A stretch of 55,480 nucleotides of DNA. Origin: Pantoea sp. RIT-PI-b. Lineage in GTDB: Bacteria; Pseudomonadota; Gammaproteobacteria; Enterobacterales; Enterobacteriaceae. The notes beneath the pieces are model-generated. The model saw only the letters and a program-made list of their open reading frames with translations, was not told the DNA's origin and did no database searches. The stretch covers positions 1 through 55,480 of the forward strand of contig NZ_LGIS01000035.1 of the NCBI RefSeq assembly GCF_001187905.1. The letters run 5' to 3'. Of the stretch, positions 7,831-16,532 are shown piece by piece; position 1 is the stretch's first letter; each line of letters starts with the position of its first letter. The position numbers and the translations under genes were made by a program.

Positions 7831-8949
7831 CTATTTGTAACTGACTATCGTCACCCAATTCGCATCGCGTCCGGCAGGTGCTTCGCTCACTCGCTTCAGC
7901 GCCCCACTTTCTGCATCAATTTCATAGCTACCGATGACCTTACTCTTCTCGCCGCTGGCAATTAACCAGCGTCCATCAGCGGTGATGGCCATGCTGCGCG
8001 GCTGCTTCTCCACTTGCCAGCTAGCAATCATCGTCAGTTTGCCATCGGCGCCATTGACCCTATAGCCGGTAATGGTGCTACTGGTTCGCTCGCTAACATA
8101 GAGAAAACGTCCGTCCGGCGTCAGGCCAATATCGGCCGACCAGATGCGTGGCGTGGTGTCGCTATAACCTGGCGGACGCTCACGGCCATGTTCGAGTTTA
8201 TATTGCGCGGCGACGGCATTCGGCGTTTCCGCCACTTTTACCAGCTCTCCGCTGGCTTCGCGGCGGAATTGCGTGATAATGCCGCCCATCTCGCCGATGT
8301 TGTAGAGATAGCGATTGTCAGGTGAAAGCACTGAATGGCGCGGGCCATTTTCCGCAGCCGTTTTGACGTAACCGTTACCCAACGCAGTTAATTCACCCTG
8401 CGCGCTTAGCGTTAGCTGCAGCACGCGATCGGTGCCGAGATTGCCGACATAAGCAGAATTGCCGCTCGCATCCACAATCACTGAATGTGCCGCATGGCCG
8501 GTTTTGAAGCTGCCAACCGGCGGCGCAATCATCTTGCCATCGCTGTTAAGCTTATAAACATGCACCACGTCACCGTCGTAAGAGGCGCCGAGCAAAAAGC
8601 GGCCCTGTTTATCCGTGCTGATATAAGGATAACTGGCTGCGGCGGTGACGGCGCTGGTTTGGCTCAGATCGCCGGTTTTACTGTCGATGTTCCAGCTCAC
8701 CAGTTGCAAAGGCTTGCTGCGGATCGCCGCATAAAGATGTCGATGATCGGCACTCAACGCCATCGGCATCACTTTGCCGCCGGCATGGGTACGACCCAGC
8801 AATTGCAGCGCACCGGTTTGCTCATTGAGCGCGTAACGGGCGATGGTGCCGTCATCCGCTTCCGAAACATAAACAAAGGTTTGTGCCAGTAAAGGCGCAC
8901 TCGCCATCATTGACGCTATTAGCGCCACCGTAGGTAATAAGGTCTTCAT
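7831..8949 (-). CDS. Exported lactonase, 6-phosphogluconolactonase (PF10282) type beta-propeller
   Basis: The 372-residue protein begins with a signal peptide (MKTLLPTVALIASMMASAPLLA, cleavage probably just after). A seven-bladed propeller follows, with repeats of the pattern ...G.L..... (SADHRHLYAAIR, SPDNRYLYNIGE, TPDGRFLYVSERT, TADGRWLIASG). E. coli Pgl of the same fold opens 6-phosphogluconolactone in the cytoplasm. The signal peptide makes a periplasmic, unphosphorylated lactone the likelier substrate here. It is the last gene after the MFS carrier and the glucarate-dehydratase-like enzyme, which suggests an aldarolactone such as glucarolactone. That substrate is inference. Confidence 0.8.
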   Translation of the reverse strand: MKTLLPTVALIASMMASAPLLAQTFVYVSEADDGTIARYALNEQTGALQLLGRTHAGGKVMPMALSADHRHLYAAIRSKPLQLVSWNIDSKTGDLSQTSAVTAAASYPYISTDKQGRFLLGASYDGDVVHVYKLNSDGKMIAPPVGSFKTGHAAHSVIVDASGNSAYVGNLGTDRVLQLTLSAQGELTALGNGYVKTAAENGPRHSVLSPDNRYLYNIGEMGGIITQFRREASGELVKVAETPNAVAAQYKLEHGRERPPGYSDTTPRIWSADIGLTPDGRFLYVSERTSSTITGYRVNGADGKLTMIASWQVEKQPRSMAITADGRWLIASGEKSKVIGSYEIDAESGALKRVSEAPAGRDANWVTIVSYK

Positions 8950-8958
8950 CCTGCTCCT

Positions 8959-10302
8959 TTAGCGTACCAATGACGGACGTTTAGCGTCGTAGCGCCAGTT
9001 ATCAATCAAAAACTGCATACCCAGCGCATCGTTACGATTCTTGTCCGGCAGCGCCTGATAAAGCGCATGCGCCTGTTCAAGGCGCTCCATATCCAGCTCA
9101 ATACCCAAGCCTGGCCCAGGCGGTAATTCCAGATAACCCTCGCGGATTTGCGGCGGTTGACGCGTCAGCTGCTGGCCATCCTGCCATATCCAGTGCGTAT
9201 CGAAAGCCGTCTGACGATCGCCCGGCGCGGCGGCACCCAGATGCGCCACCATCGCCAGCGAAATATCAAAGTGATTATTGGAGTGACAGCCGGTAGTCAG
9301 CCCCCATTCGTTGCACAGCTGCGCCACTACGTTGGCGTTACGCATCGTCCAGAAGTGCGGATCGGCCAGCGGAATATCAATAGCATTAAGCTGTAGCGCG
9401 TGATGCAGCTGGCGCCAGTCGTTGGCGATCATGTTGGTGGCGACCGGCACGCCGGTGGCGCGGCGAAACTCAGCCAGCGTTTCCCGCCCGGAATAGCCCT
9501 GTTCCGCGCCGCAAGGATCTTCCAGATACGGCACTTTACCCGCCAGCTGTTTGCCAAAGCGGATCGCTTCCTCTAATGACCAGCTGGCATTGGGATCCAC
9601 CGTCACGCGCGCATCGGGAAAGCGTGCCAGCAGCGCTTCTACCGTTTCAACTTCCACTTCACCGGCCTGCACGCCGCCTTTTAGTTTGAAGTCGCGGAAG
9701 CCGTATTGCTCAACCGCGGCTTCGGCTAAACGCACCAGCGCTGCGCTATCCATCGCCGCTTGATGACGCAGGCGGAACCAGCCCTCTTGCTCATCGTCTC
9801 CCGAGCGATAATTCATCGTGGTGCGCTTGCGATCGGCGATGTAGAACAAATACCCCAGCACCGGAATGCGATCGCGCTGTTTGCCGCTGGCGAGCAGATC
9901 CGCCACCGGCAGATTAAACAGTTTGCCTTGCAGATCGAGCAGCGCCGCTTCTATCGCTGCGGCAGCATTATAGAACTTCTCCGGATTCATCTGCGGGATA
10001 TGGATATCGTTGGTATGCGAGGTTTGTTGCAGACGCGCTTCACTGCTGAATAGCTGGCTCAGCATGGCATTGAGGCGCAGCAGCGAACTGCCCTCAATCA
10101 GCGGACGGAACTGCTCCAGCAGTTGCAAGGTCGAGGCATGACACGGCGTTTCGCCCACGCCGGTATGCCCGGCAGAATCGGTCAATATCACGATAATGCG
10201 CGTGAAGTAGCAATTATGGGCGCCGCCGATGTTCAGTAGCATGCTGTCGTAACCGGCAACCGGCACGATGCGCATCGATTTAATGACTGGACTGTCTAAC
10301 AT
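8959..10302 (-). CDS. Glucarate dehydratase family protein (enolase superfamily)
   Basis: The 447-residue protein aligns along its length with E. coli GudD and GudX. Catalytic residues are present: Lys206 and Lys208 (DFKLKGG), metal ligands Asp236 (TVDPNASW), Glu261 (LEDPCGAEQG) and Asn290 (ATNMIA), and His340 (HSNNHFD). GudD dehydrates D-glucarate or L-idarate to 5-keto-4-deoxy-glucarate. The first helix (SMLLNIGGAHNCYFTR) is closer to GudX, and the residues after GVGE (TPCHAST instead of a Gly-Gly loop), as well as 86-112, differ from both. These regions sit in the capping domain that selects substrate, so another acid sugar is possible. The start overlaps the MFS gene by 23 bases. Confidence 0.85.
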   Translation of the reverse strand: MLDSPVIKSMRIVPVAGYDSMLLNIGGAHNCYFTRIIVILTDSAGHTGVGETPCHASTLQLLEQFRPLIEGSSLLRLNAMLSQLFSSEARLQQTSHTNDIHIPQMNPEKFYNAAAAIEAALLDLQGKLFNLPVADLLASGKQRDRIPVLGYLFYIADRKRTTMNYRSGDDEQEGWFRLRHQAAMDSAALVRLAEAAVEQYGFRDFKLKGGVQAGEVEVETVEALLARFPDARVTVDPNASWSLEEAIRFGKQLAGKVPYLEDPCGAEQGYSGRETLAEFRRATGVPVATNMIANDWRQLHHALQLNAIDIPLADPHFWTMRNANVVAQLCNEWGLTTGCHSNNHFDISLAMVAHLGAAAPGDRQTAFDTHWIWQDGQQLTRQPPQIREGYLELPPGPGLGIELDMERLEQAHALYQALPDKNRNDALGMQFLIDNWRYDAKRPSLVR

Positions 10303-11632
10303 GGTTTCTCTCCGTGTGACCGAATGCGGGGGGAACGGGTTTGCGACGCAGTAGCAGCCACAGGCCGGTAATCACTGACACGCTGGTCAGTGCGTAGAGG
10401 CCGCCGGTGGTGCTGCCGGTGTGCATTTCCAGGTAGCCGAATACCGTGGGCGCAAAGAAGCCGCCGAGGTTGCCAATCGAATTGATGAGCGCAATGCCGG
10501 GTGCGGCAATCGACGCGGGCAATTCACTTTGCGGCATCGGCCAGAAGAAGGCCGCGCTCACCTTGGAACCAATGCAAGCCACAATCATCGCCACAAAACC
10601 AAACCACGGCGTGCCAAGCGTAGCCATAAAGGTGCCGCATGCGGCAATCAGCATGGCGATGCCGAGCCCCCTATCAAGCTTATCGCGATAGCGATCGGTG
10701 GCTTTACCCAGCAGAAACAGCGCAACGATGGCGAACAACCAGGGAATGGCGGTCAGCAGCCCGGTTTCGAAACTGTTGAAGCCTTGAATGCGTTGAATGA
10801 TTTGCGGCAACCAGAACACCAGGGTGTAACCGGTCATGGTCATAGTGAAGAAGATCAGGCAGTAGGTGAGCAAACTGCGGTCGGCGATCAATCCCCAGCG
10901 ACCGTGGCTAACGGCATGCTCTTCGCGGGCATCATCCTCAAGCGCCAACTGCTGCGCCAGCGCCTGTTTTTCCGCCTCGCTGAGCCATTTTGCCCCTTGC
11001 GGTTTTGATACCAGCACAAAGGCAGCCAGCAAGCCGATCACTATCGATCCGCCGCCTTCCATAAACATCACCCATTTCCAACCGGCGATCCCGCCGACAT
11101 CATGCATCATCAGGATCGCGCCGGTAAGCGGACCGGAAAACAGAAAGGCGCTGGCCGTGGCGCTCAGCACCATCGCCGTGGCGCGGCCTCGCCAGGCGTT
11201 GGGCACCCATTGACGAAAATAGAACAGCACGCCGGGAAAGAAGCCGGCTTCCGCCACGCCCAGCAAAAAACGCAGCAGATAGAAATGCAGCGGCGTGCTA
11301 ACGAAACCGGTCACCACCACCACCATGCCCCATGTAATCATGATGCGCGTCAGCCACACGCGTGCGCCGAGCTTCTTCAGCATCATATTGCTCGGCACTT
11401 CAAATAGCGCATAGCCGATGAAGAACAGCCCGGCACCTAAGCCGAAAGCCGCAGCACTGATGCCCGCATCGGTTTGCAGTTCAGCTTTCACAAAACCGAT
11501 ATTGGCGCGGTCGATCTGGTTAACGATCAGCATCAGCGCCAGCATCGGAATGATGCGGCGGAAAAACTTGCCGATGGCGGAGGCGATAAGCGCCTGATGA
11601 TCGGGGGATAATGGATATTGTTGTTGTGTCAT
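10280..11632 (-). CDS. MFS transporter, anion:cation symporter (ACS) type for an acid sugar
   Basis: The 450-residue protein has 12 predicted helices. It carries the ACS-family signature (NQIDRANIGFVKAEL in helix 1, GYALFEVPSNMMLKKLGARVWL, GVAEAGFFPGVLFYFRQW) found in carriers of glucarate, galactarate, tartrate and rhamnonate. It is the promoter-proximal gene of the operon with the glucarate-dehydratase-like enzyme and the lactonase, so it most likely imports their common substrate by proton symport. Confidence 0.85.
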   Translation of the reverse strand: MTQQQYPLSPDHQALIASAIGKFFRRIIPMLALMLIVNQIDRANIGFVKAELQTDAGISAAAFGLGAGLFFIGYALFEVPSNMMLKKLGARVWLTRIMITWGMVVVVTGFVSTPLHFYLLRFLLGVAEAGFFPGVLFYFRQWVPNAWRGRATAMVLSATASAFLFSGPLTGAILMMHDVGGIAGWKWVMFMEGGGSIVIGLLAAFVLVSKPQGAKWLSEAEKQALAQQLALEDDAREEHAVSHGRWGLIADRSLLTYCLIFFTMTMTGYTLVFWLPQIIQRIQGFNSFETGLLTAIPWLFAIVALFLLGKATDRYRDKLDRGLGIAMLIAACGTFMATLGTPWFGFVAMIVACIGSKVSAAFFWPMPQSELPASIAAPGIALINSIGNLGGFFAPTVFGYLEMHTGSTTGGLYALTSVSVITGLWLLLRRKPVPPAFGHTERNHVRQSSH

Positions 11633-11657
11633 GCGTCACCTGTAGGGATTAAAACAC

Positions 11658-11671
11658 CGTATAGGTATACG
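11658..11671. promoter_or_regulatory. Short inverted repeat upstream of the MFS-dehydratase-lactonase operon
   Basis: CGTATA and TATACG flank two bases at 11658-11671, some 26 bases before the MFS start on the minus strand. It is a possible operator. It is short enough to occur by chance. Confidence 0.3.
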
Positions 11672-11785
11672 CAGCAGAGTTAACGCACGGGTATGGGATA
11701 TTGCCCGAGACCGCTTAGGCAAATGCCCTACGATTGTTAAAATTCATAGGGTTATGTTAATTTCCAACGTAAAGTTTTGTCGCGC

Positions 11786-11840
11786 TTTGTGCGCTGGCTC
11801 AACATCGGCTTTAAAAACAGATGTTGAGCCAGCGCACAAA
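11786..11840. repeat. Long perfect inverted repeat (21-bp arms) between divergent genes
   Basis: Bases 11786-11806 and 11820-11840 are exact reverse complements around a 13-base loop; the arm contains GTGCGCTGGCTCAACATC. It lies 55 bases before the curA start and about 150 bases before the MFS start. There is no T tract, so it is not a standard terminator. It may be an RNA hairpin in the curA leader or a dispersed palindromic element. Confidence 0.75.
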
Positions 11841-11895
11841 CCTCCCTATTCCTCAACTACACTTGCCTCACGTGAAAACGCTAATAGAGGTAAAA

Positions 11896-12924
11896 ATGTC
11901 GCAATCCAATCAACGTAACCAGGCTTGGCTTTTAGCCTCACGCCCTGAAGGCGAACCGGTAAAAGAGAATTTTCGCCTGGTTGAGCAGCCGATTCCTGAA
12001 CTGAAGGATGGCGAGATCCTGCTGCGCACGCTGTACTTATCGCTTGATCCGTACATGCGTGGGCGCATGGATGACAGCAAATCCTACGCCGCACCGGCTG
12101 AGCTTGATCAGCCCATGGTAGGCGGCACGGTAAGCGAAGTTGCTGCATCCAAACATGCCGATTTTAAGCAAGGCGATCGGGTTCTCGCGCAAAGCGGCTG
12201 GCAAAGCTATGCGGTGTCAGACGGCACTGGCGTCGCGAAACTGGGCGATCTGCCCCATCCCTCCTGGGCGCTGGGTATTCTCGGCATGCCGGGCTTCACC
12301 GCCTATATGGGATTGATGGATATCGGCCAGCCGAAAGAAGGCGAAACCCTGGTGGTCGCGGCGGCCACCGGCCCGGTGGGAGCAACCGTTGGTCAGTTGG
12401 GTAAACTCAAGGGCTGTCATGTCGTGGGCGTCGCGGGTGGTGAAGAGAAGTGTCGCTACGCCATTGAGAAGCTCGGTTTTTCTGCCTGCATCGATCATCA
12501 TCGTGACGATTTTGCACAACAGCTGGCGGCGGCCTGCCCGGACGGTATCGATATCTACTTCGAGAATGTCGGCGGCAAAGTGTTTGATGCGGTATTCCCG
12601 CTGCTGAATACCGCCGCGCGCGTGCCGGTGTGCGGCCTGGTTTCTGGCTACAGCAGTCGCGAATTGCCGCCGGGCCCGGATCGCACGCCGCAAATTATGG
12701 GCGGCATTCTTAAGCGTCGTATTCGCATGCAGGGCTTTATCATCTTCCAGGATTACGGCGATCGTTATCCGGAATTCCTCAAGGCGATGACACCGCTGGT
12801 GGAGCAGCAAAAAATCCACTATCGCGAACATATGATCGACGGATTAGAAAATGCGCCGCAGGCATTTTTCGACATGTTGCAAGGCAAAAACTTCGGTAAA
12901 ACCGTGGTGAAAGTCGCACAGTAA
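11896..12924 (+). CDS. curA: NADPH-dependent reductase, CurA/YncB family
   Basis: The 342-residue protein starts at 11896 after AGAGGTAAAA; the open frame extends upstream but into the palindrome. It aligns closely with E. coli CurA: LSLDPYMRGRM, GTVSEV, LGMPGFTAYMGLMDIGQPKEGETLVVAAATGPVGA (dinucleotide-binding region), DGIDIYFENVGGKVFDAV and KIHYREHMIDGLENAPQAF. It is a zinc-free medium-chain reductase of the leukotriene B4 12-hydroxydehydrogenase group, acting in the cytoplasm on enone substrates; the E. coli enzyme reduces curcumin. It is monocistronic. Confidence 0.9.
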   Translation: MSQSNQRNQAWLLASRPEGEPVKENFRLVEQPIPELKDGEILLRTLYLSLDPYMRGRMDDSKSYAAPAELDQPMVGGTVSEVAASKHADFKQGDRVLAQSGWQSYAVSDGTGVAKLGDLPHPSWALGILGMPGFTAYMGLMDIGQPKEGETLVVAAATGPVGATVGQLGKLKGCHVVGVAGGEEKCRYAIEKLGFSACIDHHRDDFAQQLAAACPDGIDIYFENVGGKVFDAVFPLLNTAARVPVCGLVSGYSSRELPPGPDRTPQIMGGILKRRIRMQGFIIFQDYGDRYPEFLKAMTPLVEQQKIHYREHMIDGLENAPQAFFDMLQGKNFGKTVVKVAQ

Positions 12925-13033
12925 CGCGTTGTGTAAACGCCATTTTTCTCTTTGCATAGCGGCAATTGAGATATGGCGGTTGCTGGGCGCATGAGAAGGT
13001 ATTTTACCTATATCGCCATTATTGGGAGTTCTC

Positions 13034-13129
13034 ATGTCGCTCAGTCAAACCCCGCTCCCGAAAGTCAATTCCCAGCAGGCCGAAGCGCCCGTTCCGGAAG
13101 CATTACCACGTCGGCAATTATTACCTTAA
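13034..13129 (+). CDS. Possible 31-codon small ORF
   Basis: An ATG at 13034 is preceded by a good GGGAG six bases upstream and opens a 31-codon frame (MSLSQTPLPKVN...), rich in Pro and Gln, that stops at 13127-13129. I do not recognise it. It lies between curA and the convergent monooxygenase gene and could be a small protein, the N-terminal stub of a lost gene, or chance. Confidence 0.25.
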   Translation: MSLSQTPLPKVNSQQAEAPVPEALPRRQLLP

Positions 13130-13159
13130 TGGCCCCCCACCGCCGCGTCATGCCTGGAG

Positions 13160-14527
13160 CTAACGGCGGCGAAAGCGCGCCGCTGGATGGTCAGCCGTGA
13201 GTCGCGGCTGGCCAAACAGGCGCTCGCGCAGCGTTACCGCCTGAGGTGGCGTAACACGCACCCGTCCCCGGCTGCGCAGCACCGGCATCACATGCTGGAT
13301 AAAATCCTCAAAGCTACCGGGACTGATCGCCCAGGCAAGATTAAATCCATCCACACCCGACTCCACGGCAAACTGCTCCAGCTGATCGGCGATGCTTGCC
13401 GGGCCGCCAATCAGCAGCGGATGTAAACCGCCAATGCCGATGTAGCGCGCTGCATCACGTAGCGTCCAGCGCTTCTGATCGTCAATGCGCGTCAAACTGG
13501 CTAAGGCGGAACGGCAGGCATCGGTTTCACGAAACGCCAGCGGGGTGTCCAAATCTTCTAACGACCAGTCGATGCCGGTCCAGGCGGAGAACAGCGCTAA
13601 CGCCGCCTCTTCGCTGATGTAGTGCTGATAATCACGATACTTCGCCTGCGCGGCCTCATCACTCTCCGCGGTGATGACCGTAATGGCCGTAACAAAGCGC
13701 AGCGATGCCGCTTCACGCCCTTCAGCCGCGGCTAACTGGCGGATGCGTTGGATATCCTGCGCGATCGCCTGTGGCGTGATGCCACCGAGAAAGATCACCT
13801 CCGCATTACGAGCGGCGAACTGCGCTCCACGACTTGAGGTTCCGGCCTGAAACAGCACCGGCGTGCGCTGCGGGCTCGGTTCACTCAGGTGCGCATCCGG
13901 CACCTGGTACCAGCGGCCAGTATGTTGAATGGCATGCACTTTGGCCGGATCGCTATAAACACTGTTTTGTTTATCGCGCCGTACCGCATCCTCCTCCCAT
14001 GATCCTTCCCAGAGTTTGCCGGTGACATCGAGAAACTCCTGCGCGCGATCGTAGCGTTCATCGTGCGGAATCTGCTGCGTCAGTCCCAGATTGCGCGCCG
14101 CGGAATCGAGCATGGAGGTCACCACATTCCAGGCGATACGCCCGTTGCTCAGATGATCGAGCGTGGTGAACTTACGCGCCAGCAGGTATGGCTGTTCATA
14201 GGTGGTGGAGACGGTGATACCAAAGCCCAGATGCTGCGTCACTGCCGCCATGGCTGAAACCAGCAACAGCGGATCGTTCACCGGCATTTGCGTCGCCAGA
14301 CGCAGCGCCGCGTCCGGTTTGTGTTGCCAAACATCAAGTTGGCCGAGGGCATCGGCAATAAACAGTGCATCAAATCCGGCGCGATCCAGCTGCTGGGCAA
14401 TGTCCGTCCAGTAACCTAGCTCAGTGTATCGATGGGCCTGATCCTGCGGATGTCGCCACAGGCCAGCGCTGAGGTGGCCCGGCACGTTCATCATAAAACC
14501 AAACAGCAAAAACGGCGCGCCGCTCAT
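13160..14527 (-). CDS. LLM-class flavin-dependent monooxygenase, NtaA/SnaA/DszA family
   Basis: The 455-residue protein starts at 14527 after AGGAGAAGGCA. Motifs of the nitrilotriacetate/dibenzothiophene-sulfone monooxygenase group are clear: LFIADALG, TFEQPYLLARKFTTLDHLSNGR-like residues, GRIAWNVVTS, ERYDRAQEFLDV, VLFQAGTSSRGAQFAARNAEVIF and DGFNLAW. Such enzymes are TIM barrels that use FMNH2 delivered by a separate reductase to cleave C-N or C-S bonds. No flavin reductase is encoded nearby. It ends an operon with a CUT2-type ABC importer, so its substrate is probably what that transporter brings in. Confidence 0.85.
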   Translation of the reverse strand: MSGAPFLLFGFMMNVPGHLSAGLWRHPQDQAHRYTELGYWTDIAQQLDRAGFDALFIADALGQLDVWQHKPDAALRLATQMPVNDPLLLVSAMAAVTQHLGFGITVSTTYEQPYLLARKFTTLDHLSNGRIAWNVVTSMLDSAARNLGLTQQIPHDERYDRAQEFLDVTGKLWEGSWEEDAVRRDKQNSVYSDPAKVHAIQHTGRWYQVPDAHLSEPSPQRTPVLFQAGTSSRGAQFAARNAEVIFLGGITPQAIAQDIQRIRQLAAAEGREAASLRFVTAITVITAESDEAAQAKYRDYQHYISEEAALALFSAWTGIDWSLEDLDTPLAFRETDACRSALASLTRIDDQKRWTLRDAARYIGIGGLHPLLIGGPASIADQLEQFAVESGVDGFNLAWAISPGSFEDFIQHVMPVLRSRGRVRVTPPQAVTLRERLFGQPRLTADHPAARFRRR

Positions 14528-14539
14528 TGCCTTCTCCTC

Positions 14540-15526
14540 TCAGGCATGACGCCGAGCGCGTAATGCCCCGACCGCCAACACAATGAAAATTAAGCCGCCG
14601 GTGGCAACCTGCTGCCAGTAGAAGTTCCAGCCGATCAGCAGCAATCCGTTGGCGATAAAACTCAGCAGCACCACGCCAAGTAGCGTTCCCAGCACGTTGG
14701 GACGGCGGGATGGCGCGAAGGTGGCACCAATAAAACTGGCGCCAATGGCGTTAAGCAGATAGGCATTGCCCGATAGCGGCACCCAGGCTTTGACGTTTGA
14801 GGCGAGGATTAAGCCGACGATACCGGCAATCAGCGCTGCAGCAATAAAAGCCATGGCGGTAAGCCGTTTAACTGGCACCCCCGAATACTGCGCCACACTG
14901 TACTGCTCGCCCATCACCCGTAACGACCGGCCGGTGGCACTGCGGTGCAGCAGCTGATAGAGCGCGAGCGCCACCCATAGCAGCAGCCAAAGCGGCACAG
15001 GAATGCCGAGCAGCGCGCCGTGACCGATGGCCGAAAAGCCGTCGGGCAGTTTTTGGCTCAGCAAATAGACCGGCTGTCCGCCGTTTGATGACAGTTGCTG
15101 CACGCTTTGCCCGATAAACAGCGTGCCGAGCGTGGCGAGAAACGGCTCCACGCCCAGTTGGGTAACCAGAAAGGCGTTAAACACGCCAACCAGCAGTGCG
15201 GCGAACAGCGCCGCAATCAGCGCGACGGGCAGACTGACCTGATGCAGCACCAGTGTCACTAAAACCAGACAGGCGATATCGATCGATGTCCCAACTGAAA
15301 GATCAATCGCGCCAATGCGGGTAACCAGCGTCATCGCCAGCGCAACAATCGCCAGCGGCGCAACGTTATTTAGCAACACGCTGCGAATATTGGAGACAGT
15401 GGCAAAACCGGGCGCCGCGACAATAAATAACAGCAGCAGCGCCACAAAGGTCAGCACCACCACCGCACGCAATAAGCCGGCCTGACGCGGACGATGAGCG
15501 CCTGCGGATAACAGAGAGTCAGACAC
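14540..15526 (-). CDS. CUT2 (ribose-type) ABC transporter permease 2
   Basis: The 328-residue membrane protein is of the RbsC type: about nine hydrophobic segments, NVAPLAIVALAMTLVTRIGAIDLSVGTSIDIA and GVFNAFLVTQLGVEPFLATLGTLFIG. Its start overlaps the first permease gene by eight bases. It forms the membrane channel together with the product of the upstream permease gene. Two different RbsC-like subunits, instead of one homodimer, indicate an AI-2- or autoinducer-like or purine-type layout (as in LsrCD). Confidence 0.88.
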   Translation of the reverse strand: MSDSLLSAGAHRPRQAGLLRAVVVLTFVALLLLFIVAAPGFATVSNIRSVLLNNVAPLAIVALAMTLVTRIGAIDLSVGTSIDIACLVLVTLVLHQVSLPVALIAALFAALLVGVFNAFLVTQLGVEPFLATLGTLFIGQSVQQLSSNGGQPVYLLSQKLPDGFSAIGHGALLGIPVPLWLLLWVALALYQLLHRSATGRSLRVMGEQYSVAQYSGVPVKRLTAMAFIAAALIAGIVGLILASNVKAWVPLSGNAYLLNAIGASFIGATFAPSRRPNVLGTLLGVVLLSFIANGLLLIGWNFYWQQVATGGLIFIVLAVGALRARRHA

Positions 15527-16532
15527 CTTGAGTTCTCCTTGACTGACGACGACGTAACAGCGCCGTTAACGCCACCACTAACAGGATCAACACGCCTTCG
15601 ACGCCGTTTATCCAGTAACTTGAGACGTTGATGAGCTGGAAACCGTTGGCAAGCAGACTCAGGAACAGCGCACTGATCAGCGCGCCAGCGAGTGTCGGTA
15701 CCAGACGACGGGAAAACACCACGCCCAACAGCGCGGCGGCAATCACCATCAGCAGATTGTCGTTCGCGCCGGGCGAACTGCCGCTTAACAGCGACACTGA
15801 AGCCACCGCCGCGATGGCGGCGCTAACGCCGCATAATACGTAGCTCAAGCCCTGATAGCGTTTGACGCCAATTCCCGCGGCATTGGCGGCCTGCGGATGG
15901 CTGCCTACCGCCTGCAACCGCAGGCCAAATGCGGTAAGACGACTTAAGGCGATCGCCGCAAACGCCAGCAGTAAAAATGACCAGCCCAGCCACGACACCG
16001 CTAACGGACCGTTACTTAACAGCAGATTTTGCAGGTCGCTGCTGGCCGACACCGATGCATTGCTGGTCAGCACCATCTCCAGTCCGATCGCGATATTCAT
16101 GCTGGTAAGCGTCGCCAGCAGCGGCAAGATTCCCAGCCAGACAATCGCCAGCGCATTAAATAATCCCACCGCCGCGCCGGTTAATAGCGTCAACAGCAGT
16201 GCAATAGCGAGCGGCTGCCCGACGCTGAGCTGGCTGGCAAACACCGCCGCACTCAGGCCGAGATTAGCCGCAATCGATAAATCAATGCCGCCAGTGATGC
16301 CTTGCAAACCGCCACCGCTTAGTACCAGCGTTAAGCCGAGCGCCAGCGTCCCCACCACCGCGGTTTGCTGTAGCACGTTACCAAGATTCATTACCGTGAG
16401 AAAAATCGGCGACAGCCAGGCAAACACCGCCAAAACCAGCACGATAATCAACAGCGATACGTGTTGCAGCCACTGCTGGCCGTGAGTACGCCGTGGCTGT
16501 TCGCCGGGTACAGCTTGGGTGACCTCACTCAT
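15519..16532 (-). CDS. CUT2 (ribose-type) ABC transporter permease 1
   Basis: The 337-residue RbsC-like permease has VGTLALGLTLVLSGGGLQGITGGIDLSIAANLGLSAAVFASQL as its family core (read here as short blocks) and GIGVKRYQGLSYVLCGVSAAIAAVASVSLLSG. It overlaps the ATPase gene upstream (four bases) and the second permease downstream, so all are translationally coupled. Confidence 0.88.
   Translation of the reverse strand: MSEVTQAVPGEQPRRTHGQQWLQHVSLLIIVLVLAVFAWLSPIFLTVMNLGNVLQQTAVVGTLALGLTLVLSGGGLQGITGGIDLSIAANLGLSAAVFASQLSVGQPLAIALLLTLLTGAAVGLFNALAIVWLGILPLLATLTSMNIAIGLEMVLTSNASVSASSDLQNLLLSNGPLAVSWLGWSFLLLAFAAIALSRLTAFGLRLQAVGSHPQAANAAGIGVKRYQGLSYVLCGVSAAIAAVASVSLLSGSSPGANDNLLMVIAAALLGVVFSRRLVPTLAGALISALFLSLLANGFQLINVSSYWINGVEGVLILLVVALTALLRRRQSRRTQGV

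Noticed and set aside
10421..11008. 195-codon plus-strand open frame
   Set aside because: It lies entirely antisense to the MFS carrier gene, has low-complexity composition (His, Gln, Arg-rich) and no family resemblance.
12217..12831. 204-codon minus-strand open frame
   Set aside because: Antisense to curA, a clear family member; the composition is typical of the complement of GC-rich genes.
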